Shown here piece after piece: positions 9,652 through 17,950 of a stretch of 64,000 nucleotides of DNA. The stretch comes from Egicoccus sp. AB-alg2 (GTDB lineage: Bacteria; Actinomycetota; Nitriliruptoria; Nitriliruptorales; Nitriliruptoraceae), in contig NZ_JBGUAX010000007.1 of the NCBI RefSeq assembly GCF_041821065.1, positions 248,001-312,000 on the forward strand, written 5' to 3'. Both the position numbers and the translations under genes were made by a program. The notes under the pieces were generated by a model that had not been told where the DNA came from, searched no databases, and saw nothing but the letters and a program-made list of their open reading frames with translations. How positions within the stretch are numbered: position 1 is the first letter of the stretch; every line of letters starts with the position of its first letter.

Positions 9652-10017
9652 ATGGCCGTCACCGAGCAACCTCCCGCGGCCGAGGACGTGCGGCAGCCGC
9701 CGTGGTGGGCGATCACGCTGGTCGCTTTCGGCGCGACCATCGTGTGGGCCGTCCGCTTCGGCCTGAGCTACCTGATGGTGCCCGCCGCGTGCGAGGTGGG
9801 TGACTGGCTGCTGCACGCCATCAGTGCCGTCGCCCTGCTCGGCGGTGGCGCGGTCACGGCACTGAACGTCGCCTGGCTGCGCCGACCGCTGGGCACGCAG
9901 GCCCGCTTCGCGCTGCTGTTCGGGCTGACGCTCAACGGCTTCTTCGTCCTGGTGACCGCGCTCGAGGGGCTCACCGTGTTCTTCGTCGACTCGTGCATGA
10001 AGGGGGCGATCCCGTGA
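9652..10017 (+). CDS. Small membrane protein of the caa3 operon, possible oxidase subunit IV
   Basis: A 121-residue protein with three hydrophobic helices and two cysteines in the periplasm-facing stretches (PAACEVGDW and DSCMKG). It lies two bases after the subunit III-like gene and overlaps the cytochrome c gene by GTGA. Position and size match the CtaF-type subunit IV of caa3 oxidases, but there is no diagnostic motif. The pair of cysteines is unusual for subunit IV and might form a disulfide. Confidence 0.5.
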   Translation: MAVTEQPPAAEDVRQPPWWAITLVAFGATIVWAVRFGLSYLMVPAACEVGDWLLHAISAVALLGGGAVTALNVAWLRRPLGTQARFALLFGLTLNGFFVLVTALEGLTVFFVDSCMKGAIP

Positions 10018-10388
10018 GAACGCCCCGGCCGCTGTTTCCCGTCCTCGCCGTCGTGGGCGTGGTCGGGCTGCTGCAGGGTTGCGACGACGGCGGACAACCG
10101 GTGGCCTTCGCCGACGTCGAGCACGGCCGCGAACAGTTCGTCGGCTACGGCTGCGGTGCCTGCCATCAGGTCGACGGCATCCGGCAGGCGCGCGGGCGGG
10201 TCGGACCGGATCTCAGCGACCTCCCCGACCAGCGCATCGTCGCCGGTCAACTCCCGAACACGCCCGAGCAGGTGTCCGCCTTCATCCAGAACCCGCAGGA
10301 GTACGCCCCCGGCACCGGCATGCCCAACCTCGGGGTCACGCCCGAGGACGCCGAGGCCATCACCGCGTTCCTGTTCGACCAGGGGTGA
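10014..10388 (+). CDS. Cytochrome c lipoprotein
   Basis: A 124-residue single-heme carrier. A lipoprotein signal ends LLQGC (Cys23), the heme motif is C47GACH51, and the likely axial ligand is Met103 (GTGMPNLG), giving a class I fold of about 75 residues. It is coupled by GTGA overlaps to genes on both sides. It probably delivers electrons to the fused heme domain of CtaC, or takes them from the upstream dehydrogenase; this is inferred from the operon. Confidence 0.88.
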   Translation: MRTPRPLFPVLAVVGVVGLLQGCDDGGQPVAFADVEHGREQFVGYGCGACHQVDGIRQARGRVGPDLSDLPDQRIVAGQLPNTPEQVSAFIQNPQEYAPGTGMPNLGVTPEDAEAITAFLFDQG

Positions 10389-11176
10389 GTGCCGTGCCCG
10401 CCGTCCTGCTGCCCGCGGTCGGCGTCGCGCTGCTGTACCACCGCGGCGCCCGGCGCGCCGGGCTGGCGCCCGCCCGGCGCTGGGCCTTCCTCACGGGGCT
10501 GGCGATCGTGGTCCTCGCGCTGACCCCGGCGTTGGAGGGCCTCGCCGACACGAGCTTCGCCTGGCACATGGTCCAGCACCAGTTGCTGACGCTGGTCGCG
10601 GCGCCGCTGCTGGCGTCCGGCGGCGCGCTGCGGGCCGTGCTGGCCGCCCGGCGACGGCCCGGCGGCGCCGCGCACGACCCGGCATCCCCGCCGCCGAGCG
10701 GGCTGCGCGGCTGGCGTGTTCCCGGCGATCCGGGCGTGCGGGTCGTGCTCGCGGCGGTCATGGGCCTGGGCGTGATGCTGGCCTGGCACCTGCCGCCGCT
10801 GTTCGAAGCCGCGCTCGCCGATCCGCGCCTGCACGGCCTCGAGCACCTCAGCCTGCTGGGTTCGGCCGTCGTGCTCTGGACGGCCATCTGGCGGGCCGCC
10901 GAGGAGTCCCGCTACGTGCTGGCCGCGGTGCTCGCCGCCGCGGTCAGCGCCGTCGGCGGCGCCGTGCTCGGCGTGTTCCTGCTCGGTGCGAGCGAACTGC
11001 TCTACCCCTGGTACGCCGGGCAGCCCGGCGCCCTCACGAGCCAGCGCGTCGGCGGTGCGCTGATGAAGGTCGGCGCCCTGGTGGTCTACGTGGGCGTGGC
11101 CGTCACGCTCGTGGTGCGGTGGCTGGCTCGCTCGGCACGTGAGCCGGCGGGGACAGGGTCGTCGCCGGTTGGGTGA
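10385..11176 (+). CDS. ctaG: caa3-type cytochrome c oxidase assembly protein
   Basis: A 263-residue polytopic membrane protein of the caa3_CtaG family, required in Bacillus for active caa3 oxidase and probably involved in copper delivery. Seen here are about seven hydrophobic helices, the conserved HMVQHQLL segment, AWHLPPLFEAAL and a LYPWYAG loop. GTG 10385 overlaps the cytochrome c stop. The 3' end runs 74 bases into the convergent hemerythrin gene. It is the last gene of the respiratory unit. Confidence 0.88.
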   Translation: MSAVPAVLLPAVGVALLYHRGARRAGLAPARRWAFLTGLAIVVLALTPALEGLADTSFAWHMVQHQLLTLVAAPLLASGGALRAVLAARRRPGGAAHDPASPPPSGLRGWRVPGDPGVRVVLAAVMGLGVMLAWHLPPLFEAALADPRLHGLEHLSLLGSAVVLWTAIWRAAEESRYVLAAVLAAAVSAVGGAVLGVFLLGASELLYPWYAGQPGALTSQRVGGALMKVGALVVYVGVAVTLVVRWLARSAREPAGTGSSPVG

Positions 11177-11789
11177 CGTCGATGACGAGACACCGCACCG
11201 GGGAGGTCAGCTCGTCGCGTCCGGGTTCGATGCCGTCCGGCACCCGCTGGCCGAGCTCGCGCAGCACGTCGCACGCCGCGTCCCGGATCCGCAGCAGCGG
11301 CCGGCGGCCGCCCAGGTCGTCCGGTTCCAGCCGCAGGTGCAGGCGCGTCGGCACGCGCACCATCAGGGTCGTGTAGACGCGCCCGAGCTCGCGCAGGTCG
11401 CGACGGTCGACGACGTGACGCAGGTACGGGAAGACCTCCAGCTCCTCGCGATCGGTGTGCTCGACCAGGTTGCGGTGGACGTGCTGGAACGCGGTCCGGA
11501 AACCCTCCGAGGCCAGCGGCAGGCGCAGCGCCGACAGCAGGAGCCGTTCGAGCAGGTCCTCCTCCTCGAGGCGGTGGATGGCCAGTTCCTGACCGCTGGG
11601 GAGCCGCTCGGCCACGATCGGGTGCAGCAGCAGCTGCTCGATCGCCTCGTGGGCCAACAGGTCGATCGCCAGGCCACGAAGCAGCCGCTCGCCGCGGCGG
11701 GTGGGGGCGTCGAGGAAGGACCGGCAACGCTCGTCGAACCGTCGGTGGTCACGTGCGAGGACGTGCAGCAGATCCTGAGCGCTTTTCAT
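11103..11789 (-). CDS. Hemerythrin HHE-domain protein
   Basis: A 228-residue protein with an N-terminal hemerythrin-like four-helix domain (about residues 1-150). The spaced His/Glu set includes ARDHRRFDE, AHEAIEQLLLHP and EHTDREELEVFP, which would bind a di-iron centre and sense or store O2, NO or iron. The C-terminal 75 residues have no known domain, and their coding sequence overlaps ctaG on the opposite strand by 74 bases. A second HHE protein lies at 28559-29110. Confidence 0.85.
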   Translation of the reverse strand: MKSAQDLLHVLARDHRRFDERCRSFLDAPTRRGERLLRGLAIDLLAHEAIEQLLLHPIVAERLPSGQELAIHRLEEEDLLERLLLSALRLPLASEGFRTAFQHVHRNLVEHTDREELEVFPYLRHVVDRRDLRELGRVYTTLMVRVPTRLHLRLEPDDLGGRRPLLRIRDAACDVLRELGQRVPDGIEPGRDELTSPVRCLVIDVTQPATTLSPPAHVPSEPATAPRA

Positions 11790-12000
11790 CGTTTCCTCCC
11801 CGTTTCCCGCCGAGTCTCACGACCGGCGGAGGAGCATGCCCCTCGCCGGCGCGTCCCGCAGGAGGTGGCCGGCCCGTCGCGCCTGGTCGAGCGACCAGCA
11901 TGTGGGCGTGTCGCGCCGTCTGACAACCGGCCGCGCGTCCCTCGCCGAGCGCGGAGCGCGCCCGGCGCGGGCCGGGCGCGGGCCGGGCGCGGTACGCGGC

Positions 12001-12576
12001 TCAGTCGCGCTGATCGCCGCTGTGCGGGGCCTGGCCGGGGTTGGCGGGCCGGGAATCGGGTCCCCGTCCCACCTTGGGGTGGTGCGAGTCGAGGAGGGTC
12101 GCGCCCTGGTTCTGGAGCAACTCGACGACGCTCTCGCGGTCGCGGTCCACCGTCACCGTCAGCAACCGGAGCCGGTCCGCATCGGCCGGTCCGACGTGAT
12201 GAATGTCCTCACCGAGGTCGTCCTCACGCTTGTCGACCTGGATGCCGCGCGCCGTGGTGGCGATGGCGCCGCCCCAGGCACCGCCGAAGACGAGGATGAG
12301 GCTGAACGGCAGCCACTCGCGCAGCGGCGGGATGATCACGACCAGCAGCGCGGCCAGCACCGCACCACCGACGGCGCCCAGCACGGCGCGGCGGCTGCCC
12401 ACCTTGAACATCCGGGTCACTTCGAGGTCGGGCGCCTCGTCGCGGTAGTCGGCCACTTCGGGCTCGCCCAGGGTGATGTGGTCGGCGGGCAGGTCGAGCT
12501 CGTCCATCAGCTCACGGCGTACCCGGGGCGCGTCGTCGCGGGCGACGAGCGCCCGTACCAGATGTTGGTCGGCCAT
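12001..12576 (-). CDS. Membrane protein with a helical hairpin, function unknown
   Basis: A 191-residue product with a soluble N-terminal part (residues 1-60) containing LPADHITLGEPEV. Two adjacent hydrophobic helices follow (about 65-85 and 90-110), then a soluble C-terminal region and a polar tail. The layout resembles stress-related membrane proteins in which a glycine-rich hairpin links two soluble halves, but I do not recognise the family. The start is the ATG at 12576, 74 bases after the stop of the HTH gene at 12651-13178, which is transcribed in the same direction. Confidence 0.6.
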   Translation of the reverse strand: MADQHLVRALVARDDAPRVRRELMDELDLPADHITLGEPEVADYRDEAPDLEVTRMFKVGSRRAVLGAVGGAVLAALLVVIIPPLREWLPFSLILVFGGAWGGAIATTARGIQVDKREDDLGEDIHHVGPADADRLRLLTVTVDRDRESVVELLQNQGATLLDSHHPKVGRGPDSRPANPGQAPHSGDQRD

Positions 12577-12650
12577 GGTTCGCGTTGCTCCTCGGCACGT
12601 CGGCGGTGTCGGCTGCTGGGTGGGTCGTCGGCGGGTACCCGGTGAGGGCG

Positions 12651-13178
12651 TCAGTTGCCCATCCGGGCCGGTTCCAGCGTGGAGCCGTACAGGTCGGTTC
12701 GCCACCCGCAGCCCGGCCGGTTGTCCAGCCAGTGGCGGATGACCGGGCGCGCCCACAGCGGGGTGCGCCCGCGGGTCGCCTGCGGCGCCGGCAGGTAGCC
12801 GCGGTAGCGGTAGCTGTCGATCGTCGCCTTGGACACGCCGGCCAGCTGACCGATGTCGGCCACGGTCAGCATCGTCAGCACGTGCAGCTCGGGCGCCATC
12901 ATCCCGACGACGAGGTCGCCGACCCCGGGCGAGCGGCCGTTGCGTGCCGGACGCACCAGCACGTTGTCCAGGTCGGTGGCCTCGCCCTTCACCCAGGCGA
13001 CCTCGTCGGCGGTCAGCGTGCGCAGCGGCACGGAATCGGTCGGCCCGAGGTGGATGGCGAAGACGTCCGCGAGCGTCAGGTCGGTGGCCCCGGGCACCGG
13101 GTCCCCCCAGCCGTAGCGCCACACACCGTCGGCACCGCGGACGTAGGTGTCGTTACAGCAGGTCAGTTCTCGAGTCAT
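12651..13178 (-). CDS. Helix-turn-helix (excisionase/MerR-like) DNA-binding protein
   Basis: A 175-residue protein. Residues about 105-165 hold an AlpA/MerR-like winged helix: TVADIGQLAGVSKATIDSYRYRGYLP, then a basic wing (ATRGRTPLW). The first 100 residues include a cysteine pair (LTCCND) and a Trp-rich stretch but no domain I can name. It may regulate itself and the membrane-hairpin gene downstream. The region upstream of its start (13179-13412, divergent from the Rieske flavoprotein gene) shows no clear operator. Confidence 0.65.
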   Translation of the reverse strand: MTRELTCCNDTYVRGADGVWRYGWGDPVPGATDLTLADVFAIHLGPTDSVPLRTLTADEVAWVKGEATDLDNVLVRPARNGRSPGVGDLVVGMMAPELHVLTMLTVADIGQLAGVSKATIDSYRYRGYLPAPQATRGRTPLWARPVIRHWLDNRPGCGWRTDLYGSTLEPARMGN

Positions 13179-13412
13179 CAGTGATCTCCGCTGTCGACGA
13201 CCTCGCCGTCACCTTGACGCACGAACCCGGGTGGGGTGAGCCGGTCGTGTGTCCAATTGGTCACGTCTCGTGACACGCGCGGCGCCGACGCGGGACGAAC
13301 GGCCTCCCGTCGGGCGGCCGGGGCGCCCGCGGGCGACCGCCCCCGTCGCGGTGTGAGGTGAACGCCCAGACGCCGGCGAGCCGGGACCGGCGCGCGACGC
13401 GAAGGGCCGCCC

Positions 13413-14957
13413 ATGCGGGACGACCAGCGGGGACACGACCACAGCTACTGGCGGGCCACGACCGACGCCTCCTCGCTGGCACCGCTGCAGGGGCTGGCCG
13501 ACGCCGACGTGACCGTCGTCGGCGGCGGGATCGTCGGCCTGACCACGGCGGCGCTCGCGGCCGAGGCCGGACTCCGGGTCGTCGTCCTGGAGGCTCGCGG
13601 CCTCGCCAACGGGACGACCGGTGGCACGACCGGCAAGCTGACGGCGCAGAACGAGACCCGCCTCGCCCGGCTGCGATCCGAGGTCGGCGCCGACGCCGCC
13701 CGCCACTACGCACGCGCGAACCAGCGTGGCATCGAGATCTTCGACCGCCTGGTCGCGGACCACGCCATCGCCTGCGACCGCGAGGAGGTGCCGGCCCACC
13801 TCGTGGCGTTGACGGAGCAGCAGGAGCCGTCGCTGCACGAGGAGGCCGCGGCCGCCCGCGAGGCCGGCCTGACCGTCGAGGTCGGCCCGGCACCGGACGA
13901 GGTCCCGTTCGCCGGCCGACCGTGCCTGACCGTGCCGGACCAGCGCCAGATGCACGCCGTGCGCTACTGCCACGGCCTGGCGGCGAGCGTCCTCGCGCTG
14001 GGCGGTGCGGTCCACGAGCACGCTCGCGTCGTCGACGTGGTGCGCCAGCACCAGAGCGCGCGGCGCTGGCGGGTCCTGACCGAGCAGGCCGAGGTGCGCA
14101 GCGACCACGTCGTGCTGGCGACGCGACTGCCGGCGTTCCGCGACGGCCGCCTGTTGTTCGGGCGCACGAAGTCGATGTCGGCCGTCGGTGTCTCCGCGCG
14201 CCTGGACGGGCCGGCACCGCGCGGGATGTACCTGTTCCAGGAGTCCCGGACCTGGTCGGTCCGCTCCAGCCGCACCGACGGTGCCGGCGAGCACCTGATC
14301 GCCGTCGGGATGAGCGAGCCGACCGCGGCGAGCAGCGCACTCGACGGCCGGACCGGTCGACTGGAGGGCTGGGTACGCGAACACTTCCCGGTGACCAGCG
14401 TCGACCACGCGTGGATGGCCGAGGACCAGTCGCCATCCGACGGCCGTCCCTACGTCGGTGCCCTGCCTGGCGACGGCCTCTGGACGGCCACCGGGTTCGG
14501 GAAGTGGGGTCTGGCCTTCGGCAGCGCCGCCGCCGAGGCGCTCGTGACCCGCCTGCAGGGCGGACCCGACCCGTTCGCGGGCTGCTTCGACACCAACCGC
14601 GTGGAACCACCGGCCGGCTGGCGCCAGATGCTGCGCTACAACCTGCGCGTGGGTGGACTCTTCGTCGGCGACCGGCTCCGGGCCCTGCCGGCCGGCGACC
14701 TCACCCTGGAGCCCGGCGAGGGACGCCTGGTCCGCCGGGGCCGCACCCCCACCGCGGTGGCCCGGACCCGCGACGGCCCGGTCCACGCCGTCTCGGCGAC
14801 CTGCACCCACCTCGGCTGCCTGGTGCGCTGGAACGCCGAGGAGGAGACGTGGGACTGCGGCTGTCACGGCTCGCGATTCACGGCCGACGGCGAGGTGCTG
14901 GAAGCGCCCGCCACCCGCCCGCTGCGGCGCATCGACCTGGACGGCCAGGGCGGCTGA
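13413..14957 (+). CDS. FAD-dependent oxidoreductase with C-terminal Rieske [2Fe-2S] domain
   Basis: A 514-residue two-domain redox protein. The N-terminal DAO-type FAD fold shows VVGGGIVGLTTAA (about residues 34-46), and the FAD-domain end has GLWTATGFGKWGL. The last 90 residues form a Rieske domain with ligands C464-T-H466 and C482-x2-H485 in CGCHGSRF. Proteins of this architecture (Bacillus YhfW type) are known but their substrate is not established. The gene stands alone; the divergent neighbour is an HTH gene and the convergent one an acyltransferase. Confidence 0.88.
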   Translation: MRDDQRGHDHSYWRATTDASSLAPLQGLADADVTVVGGGIVGLTTAALAAEAGLRVVVLEARGLANGTTGGTTGKLTAQNETRLARLRSEVGADAARHYARANQRGIEIFDRLVADHAIACDREEVPAHLVALTEQQEPSLHEEAAAAREAGLTVEVGPAPDEVPFAGRPCLTVPDQRQMHAVRYCHGLAASVLALGGAVHEHARVVDVVRQHQSARRWRVLTEQAEVRSDHVVLATRLPAFRDGRLLFGRTKSMSAVGVSARLDGPAPRGMYLFQESRTWSVRSSRTDGAGEHLIAVGMSEPTAASSALDGRTGRLEGWVREHFPVTSVDHAWMAEDQSPSDGRPYVGALPGDGLWTATGFGKWGLAFGSAAAEALVTRLQGGPDPFAGCFDTNRVEPPAGWRQMLRYNLRVGGLFVGDRLRALPAGDLTLEPGEGRLVRRGRTPTAVARTRDGPVHAVSATCTHLGCLVRWNAEEETWDCGCHGSRFTADGEVLEAPATRPLRRIDLDGQGG

Positions 14958-14972
14958 CGGCTCGCCGACCGG

Positions 14973-15755
14973 TCAGTCGGCCCCCGTCCCGTCGCGCCGG
15001 GCGGCACGGCGGGCCGCCGCCTGCTCCCGCAACCGGCGTTCGGCCTCCTCGGGCGTCGGCGCCGTGCCGCCGAGGTGCGCCGGCAACCACCAGCGGTCTT
15101 CGGCGTCGCGGGGCTGCTGCGGGTAGGCGGCCTGCTCACGTGCCAGCAGGTCACCGATGCGTCGCATCAACTCGGCGGTCGACACGGCCGGTGGCACGTC
15201 CGCGGGCGGATGCCACGGCTCGCCGTAGCGGACCGAGACGCACGCGCCCGTCCGCAGCCGCTTGGGCTGCCACTTGGTGAGCAGCCGCTGGCTGCCCCAC
15301 ACCGCCACCGGCACGATCGGCGCGCCGGTGCGCAACGCCAGGCGCACCGTGCCGGTCCGTCCCCGGCGTGGCACGAACGACGGGCTGATGGTGCCCTCGG
15401 GGTGCACGCCGACGACCTCGCCTCGCGCCAGCGCGGCCTCGGCGGCGGCGAACGCCGTCGTGGGGTCGCCGTGGACGTCCACCGGGATCTGCTGCATGGC
15501 CCGCAGCGCGCCCCCGACGACCCGCCCCTCGAAGAAGTCGTCCCGCGCCAGGAACCGCACGCGACGGCGTGGCGGTGGCGGCGCGAGCGCGACGAAGCAG
15601 AAGTCGAGGTAGCCGACGTGGTTGCTGGCGAGGATCGCCGGCCCCCGGCGGGGGATGTTCGCGTGCGCGGTCGAACGCACGTCGAGGCGCAGCGCACGCC
15701 AGCCCGCCCGGAAGCCGGACGCCACCACGACATACGGGTCCACGAACGTCCTCAC
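14973..15755 (-). CDS. 1-acyl-sn-glycerol-3-phosphate acyltransferase family protein (PlsC type)
   Basis: A 260-residue membrane-associated acyltransferase. The catalytic motif N-H46-x4-D51 (NHVGYLD), an RFLAR substrate-pocket segment and the E120-G-T motif (HPEGT) are all intact, followed by a VPVAVWGSQ block. It would esterify a lysophospholipid in phosphatidic acid or glycolipid synthesis. A charged Arg/Ala-rich tail of about 35 residues follows the domain. It converges on the Rieske flavoprotein gene with 15 bases between the stops. Confidence 0.85.
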   Translation of the reverse strand: MRTFVDPYVVVASGFRAGWRALRLDVRSTAHANIPRRGPAILASNHVGYLDFCFVALAPPPPRRRVRFLARDDFFEGRVVGGALRAMQQIPVDVHGDPTTAFAAAEAALARGEVVGVHPEGTISPSFVPRRGRTGTVRLALRTGAPIVPVAVWGSQRLLTKWQPKRLRTGACVSVRYGEPWHPPADVPPAVSTAELMRRIGDLLAREQAAYPQQPRDAEDRWWLPAHLGGTAPTPEEAERRLREQAAARRAARRDGTGAD

Positions 15756-15887
15756 GCGTCGGCGTCGGCGTCGTCGTACGTCCGCGCACGGGTTCGGTAC
15801 GGCGACGCGCCGGGCGCATCCTGCCGCGCCGGCGCGTCGATCACCAAGACGCCGCGCAACCGTGATCGCGCGCCGTCGGCGGGTCGG

Positions 15888-16190
15888 TCAGCCGCCGCGG
15901 TTGCGCTCGGCGGTCTCGATGCCCTCGATGGCGGCGCGCAGGTCCCCGTCCTCGGGGATCCGCTGCAGCGGGCCGATGCGGTCCTCGGCCAGCATGACGT
16001 CGTCCATCTCGGGCAGCAGGGCCGGCTCGACCTCGCCGAACCAGGCCACCCGCGGCTCCTCGCCGTCGGCGATCTCGCCGACCTCGACCAGTTCGCCCGT
16101 CCGGCGGACGACGAAGTCGCCGGGTCCGGCCTGGTCGGAGACGGCGATCGTGTGCTCGTCGCCGTCGAGCAGCCACACCGTGCGCGCCAT
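15888..16190 (-). CDS. Small conserved-looking cytoplasmic protein, unknown function
   Basis: A 100-residue acidic protein with no cysteine or membrane segment (MARTVWLLDG at the start, GPGDFVVRRTGELVEVG in the middle). The ATG is preceded in the mRNA by GGAGGGCTC, a good ribosome site, which supports a real gene. No family is recognised. It lies on the same strand as the plsC-like and thioesterase genes, but gaps of over 130 bases argue against a tight operon. Confidence 0.6.
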   Translation of the reverse strand: MARTVWLLDGDEHTIAVSDQAGPGDFVVRRTGELVEVGEIADGEEPRVAWFGEVEPALLPEMDDVMLAEDRIGPLQRIPEDGDLRAAIEGIETAERNRGG

Positions 16191-16351
16191 GAGCCCTCCG
16201 TTGTTCTCGGTGGCGGGGGGCGCAACCGTGGCGTCACCCGGCCCGGTCCCGCGGTGCGCGGCCCGGCCGCCGTGTCACCATCCCGGGCCGACGACTGCCC
16301 CTCCGGCCGCAGTGCCCGGTCGACCGTCGCAGCGAGGGGCGCCGGCCAGCC

Positions 16352-16804
16352 TCATACGCTGGGGAGTGGGCCGAGGGCGTGCACCGCGCGGCGGACCGCC
16401 GCCGGCACGTCGGTCGGGCGGCCGGTGTCACGGTCGACGTAGACGTGGGTGAAGCGGCCGATCGCCGCCGCGACGTCGTCGGCGCCGAAGACCGCCAGCC
16501 GGTAGGTGATGCTGGTCCGCCCCAACCGCTCGACCCCGAGTCCGACCTCGACCGGCTGGGGGAACGACAGCGGCTGCAGGTAGCGACAGCCGGTCTCCAC
16601 GACCAGGCCGATGGCGTCGAGGTCGCGGGTGTCGGTCCCGCTGTGCTCGATCAGGTAGCCGTTCACCGTCGTGTCGAACCACGCGTAGTAGACGACGTTG
16701 TTGACGTGGCCGTAGTGGTCGTTGTCGTGCCAGCGGGTCGTGATCGACCGGTGGTGGGCGAAGTCGCTGCGGCGCGGAACGGGCAGGTCGCGCAGATCGG
16801 TCAA
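16352..16804 (-). CDS. Acyl-CoA thioesterase, 4-hydroxybenzoyl-CoA thioesterase (YbgC/FcbC) family
   Basis: A 150-residue single hot-dog domain. The signature RWHDNDHYGHVNN carries the catalytic Asp29 and the conserved GHVNN turn, followed by a long hydrophobic helix. It would hydrolyse an acyl-CoA; the chain specificity is not readable. The length matches the family, and the gene is monocistronic by spacing. Confidence 0.85.
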   Translation of the reverse strand: MTDLRDLPVPRRSDFAHHRSITTRWHDNDHYGHVNNVVYYAWFDTTVNGYLIEHSGTDTRDLDAIGLVVETGCRYLQPLSFPQPVEVGLGVERLGRTSITYRLAVFGADDVAAAIGRFTHVYVDRDTGRPTDVPAAVRRAVHALGPLPSV

Positions 16805-16990
16805 GGCCGGCTCCTTCTTCGCCGCGGGGTCGGCCGAAGGCTAGGGAGCCGGGCGGCACGCCGCCGCCGCGGCTGTCTCGACGGGCGGGTCGAGCGGTGG
16901 CGCCCGCCGTACGCGGGCGACTAGCACCACAGGTGCCGCCGCGGCCGGCAGCCTCGCCGCGCCCGCTCCCCCGCACGGAGGCAGCCGCAC

Positions 16991-17950
16991 GTGACCTACT
17001 CGATCGTCGCCCGCGATCCCCGCACCGGGCAGATGGGCGTCGCGACCCAGACGCAGGCCCTCGCCGTCGGCGCCAGCGTGCCCTGGGCGCTGCCCGGCTA
17101 CGGCGTCATCGCGACCCAGTCGATGGGTGAGCCGATGTACGGCGAGCTCGGCCTGGACATGCTGCGGGGCGGGTTGACCGCGCCGGAGGTGCTGGCCGCC
17201 CTGCGCAGCGTCGACCCGCACCCGGAGCGGCGGCAGGTCGCGATGGTCGACGCGGCGGGTGGCATCGACGTGTACACCGGGGACGACTGCGTGGCGGCCG
17301 CCGGCCACCGGCTGGGCGACAACTGCGTGGCGCTGGCGAACATGGTCACCGGGCCGGCCGTCTGGGAACGGATGGTCGAGGCGTACGAGTCGACCACCGG
17401 GCCCCTGTCGCGGCGGCTGCTGAAGGCGCTGCACGCGGCGGAGGACGCCGGTGGGGACTTCCGCGGCCGCCGGTCGGCGGCGGTGCTCGTCGTGCGGGCC
17501 GAGCGGACGGGCCGCCCGTGGCGCGACCAGGTCGTCAACCTACGTGTCGACGACCACCCTGAGTCGCTGCTGGAGCTCGAGCGGCTGCTGGATCAGAGCA
17601 GTCGCTACCACCGCGTGGTCGCGGCGTTCGAGCTGGCGCTCAACGGCCACGCCGAGGCGGCCGTCGTCGACCTCGACCGGATGCGCGAGGAGGACCCGAC
17701 CGAGGAACCCGACCTGCTCATGTGGCGGGCGATCGTGCTGGGGCTGGCCGGCCGCGAGGACGACGCGCGCGCGATCTTCCGCGAGCTCGAGGAGTGCGCC
17801 CCGCCCTTCGTCGAGGCGGCCCGCCGCTTCGGACCCGCCGGTCTGGTGCCCGACCGCGACCTGCTGGCGCGGCTGCTGCCGGACGGCACACCGGTCGCCG
17901 TGCCCCCCGGGGACGAGACGGCGGCCGAGGACTACAGCAGCCGGACGTAG
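16991..17950 (+). CDS. DUF1028 family protein with C-terminal tetratricopeptide-like region
   Basis: A 319-residue protein. The first about 200 residues are the DUF1028 (Ntn-hydrolase-like) domain, seen as TYSIVARDPRTGQMGVA at the start, VGASVPWALPGYGVIATQS and GDNCVALANMV. Residues about 205-290 look like two helical TPR-type repeats (ALNGHAEAAVVDLDRM). The catalytic role of DUF1028 proteins is not established. The start is the GTG at 16991, eight bases after GGAGGC. The stop overlaps the convergent QEGLA gene by 19 bases. Confidence 0.82.
   Translation: MTYSIVARDPRTGQMGVATQTQALAVGASVPWALPGYGVIATQSMGEPMYGELGLDMLRGGLTAPEVLAALRSVDPHPERRQVAMVDAAGGIDVYTGDDCVAAAGHRLGDNCVALANMVTGPAVWERMVEAYESTTGPLSRRLLKALHAAEDAGGDFRGRRSAAVLVVRAERTGRPWRDQVVNLRVDDHPESLLELERLLDQSSRYHRVVAAFELALNGHAEAAVVDLDRMREEDPTEEPDLLMWRAIVLGLAGREDDARAIFRELEECAPPFVEAARRFGPAGLVPDRDLLARLLPDGTPVAVPPGDETAAEDYSSRT

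Noticed and set aside
12001-13122. One 373-codon minus-strand gene spanning the hairpin protein and the HTH gene
   Set aside because: The N-terminal half is the wrong frame of the HTH gene. The ATG at 12576 begins a sensible protein and the HTH gene has its own start and stop.
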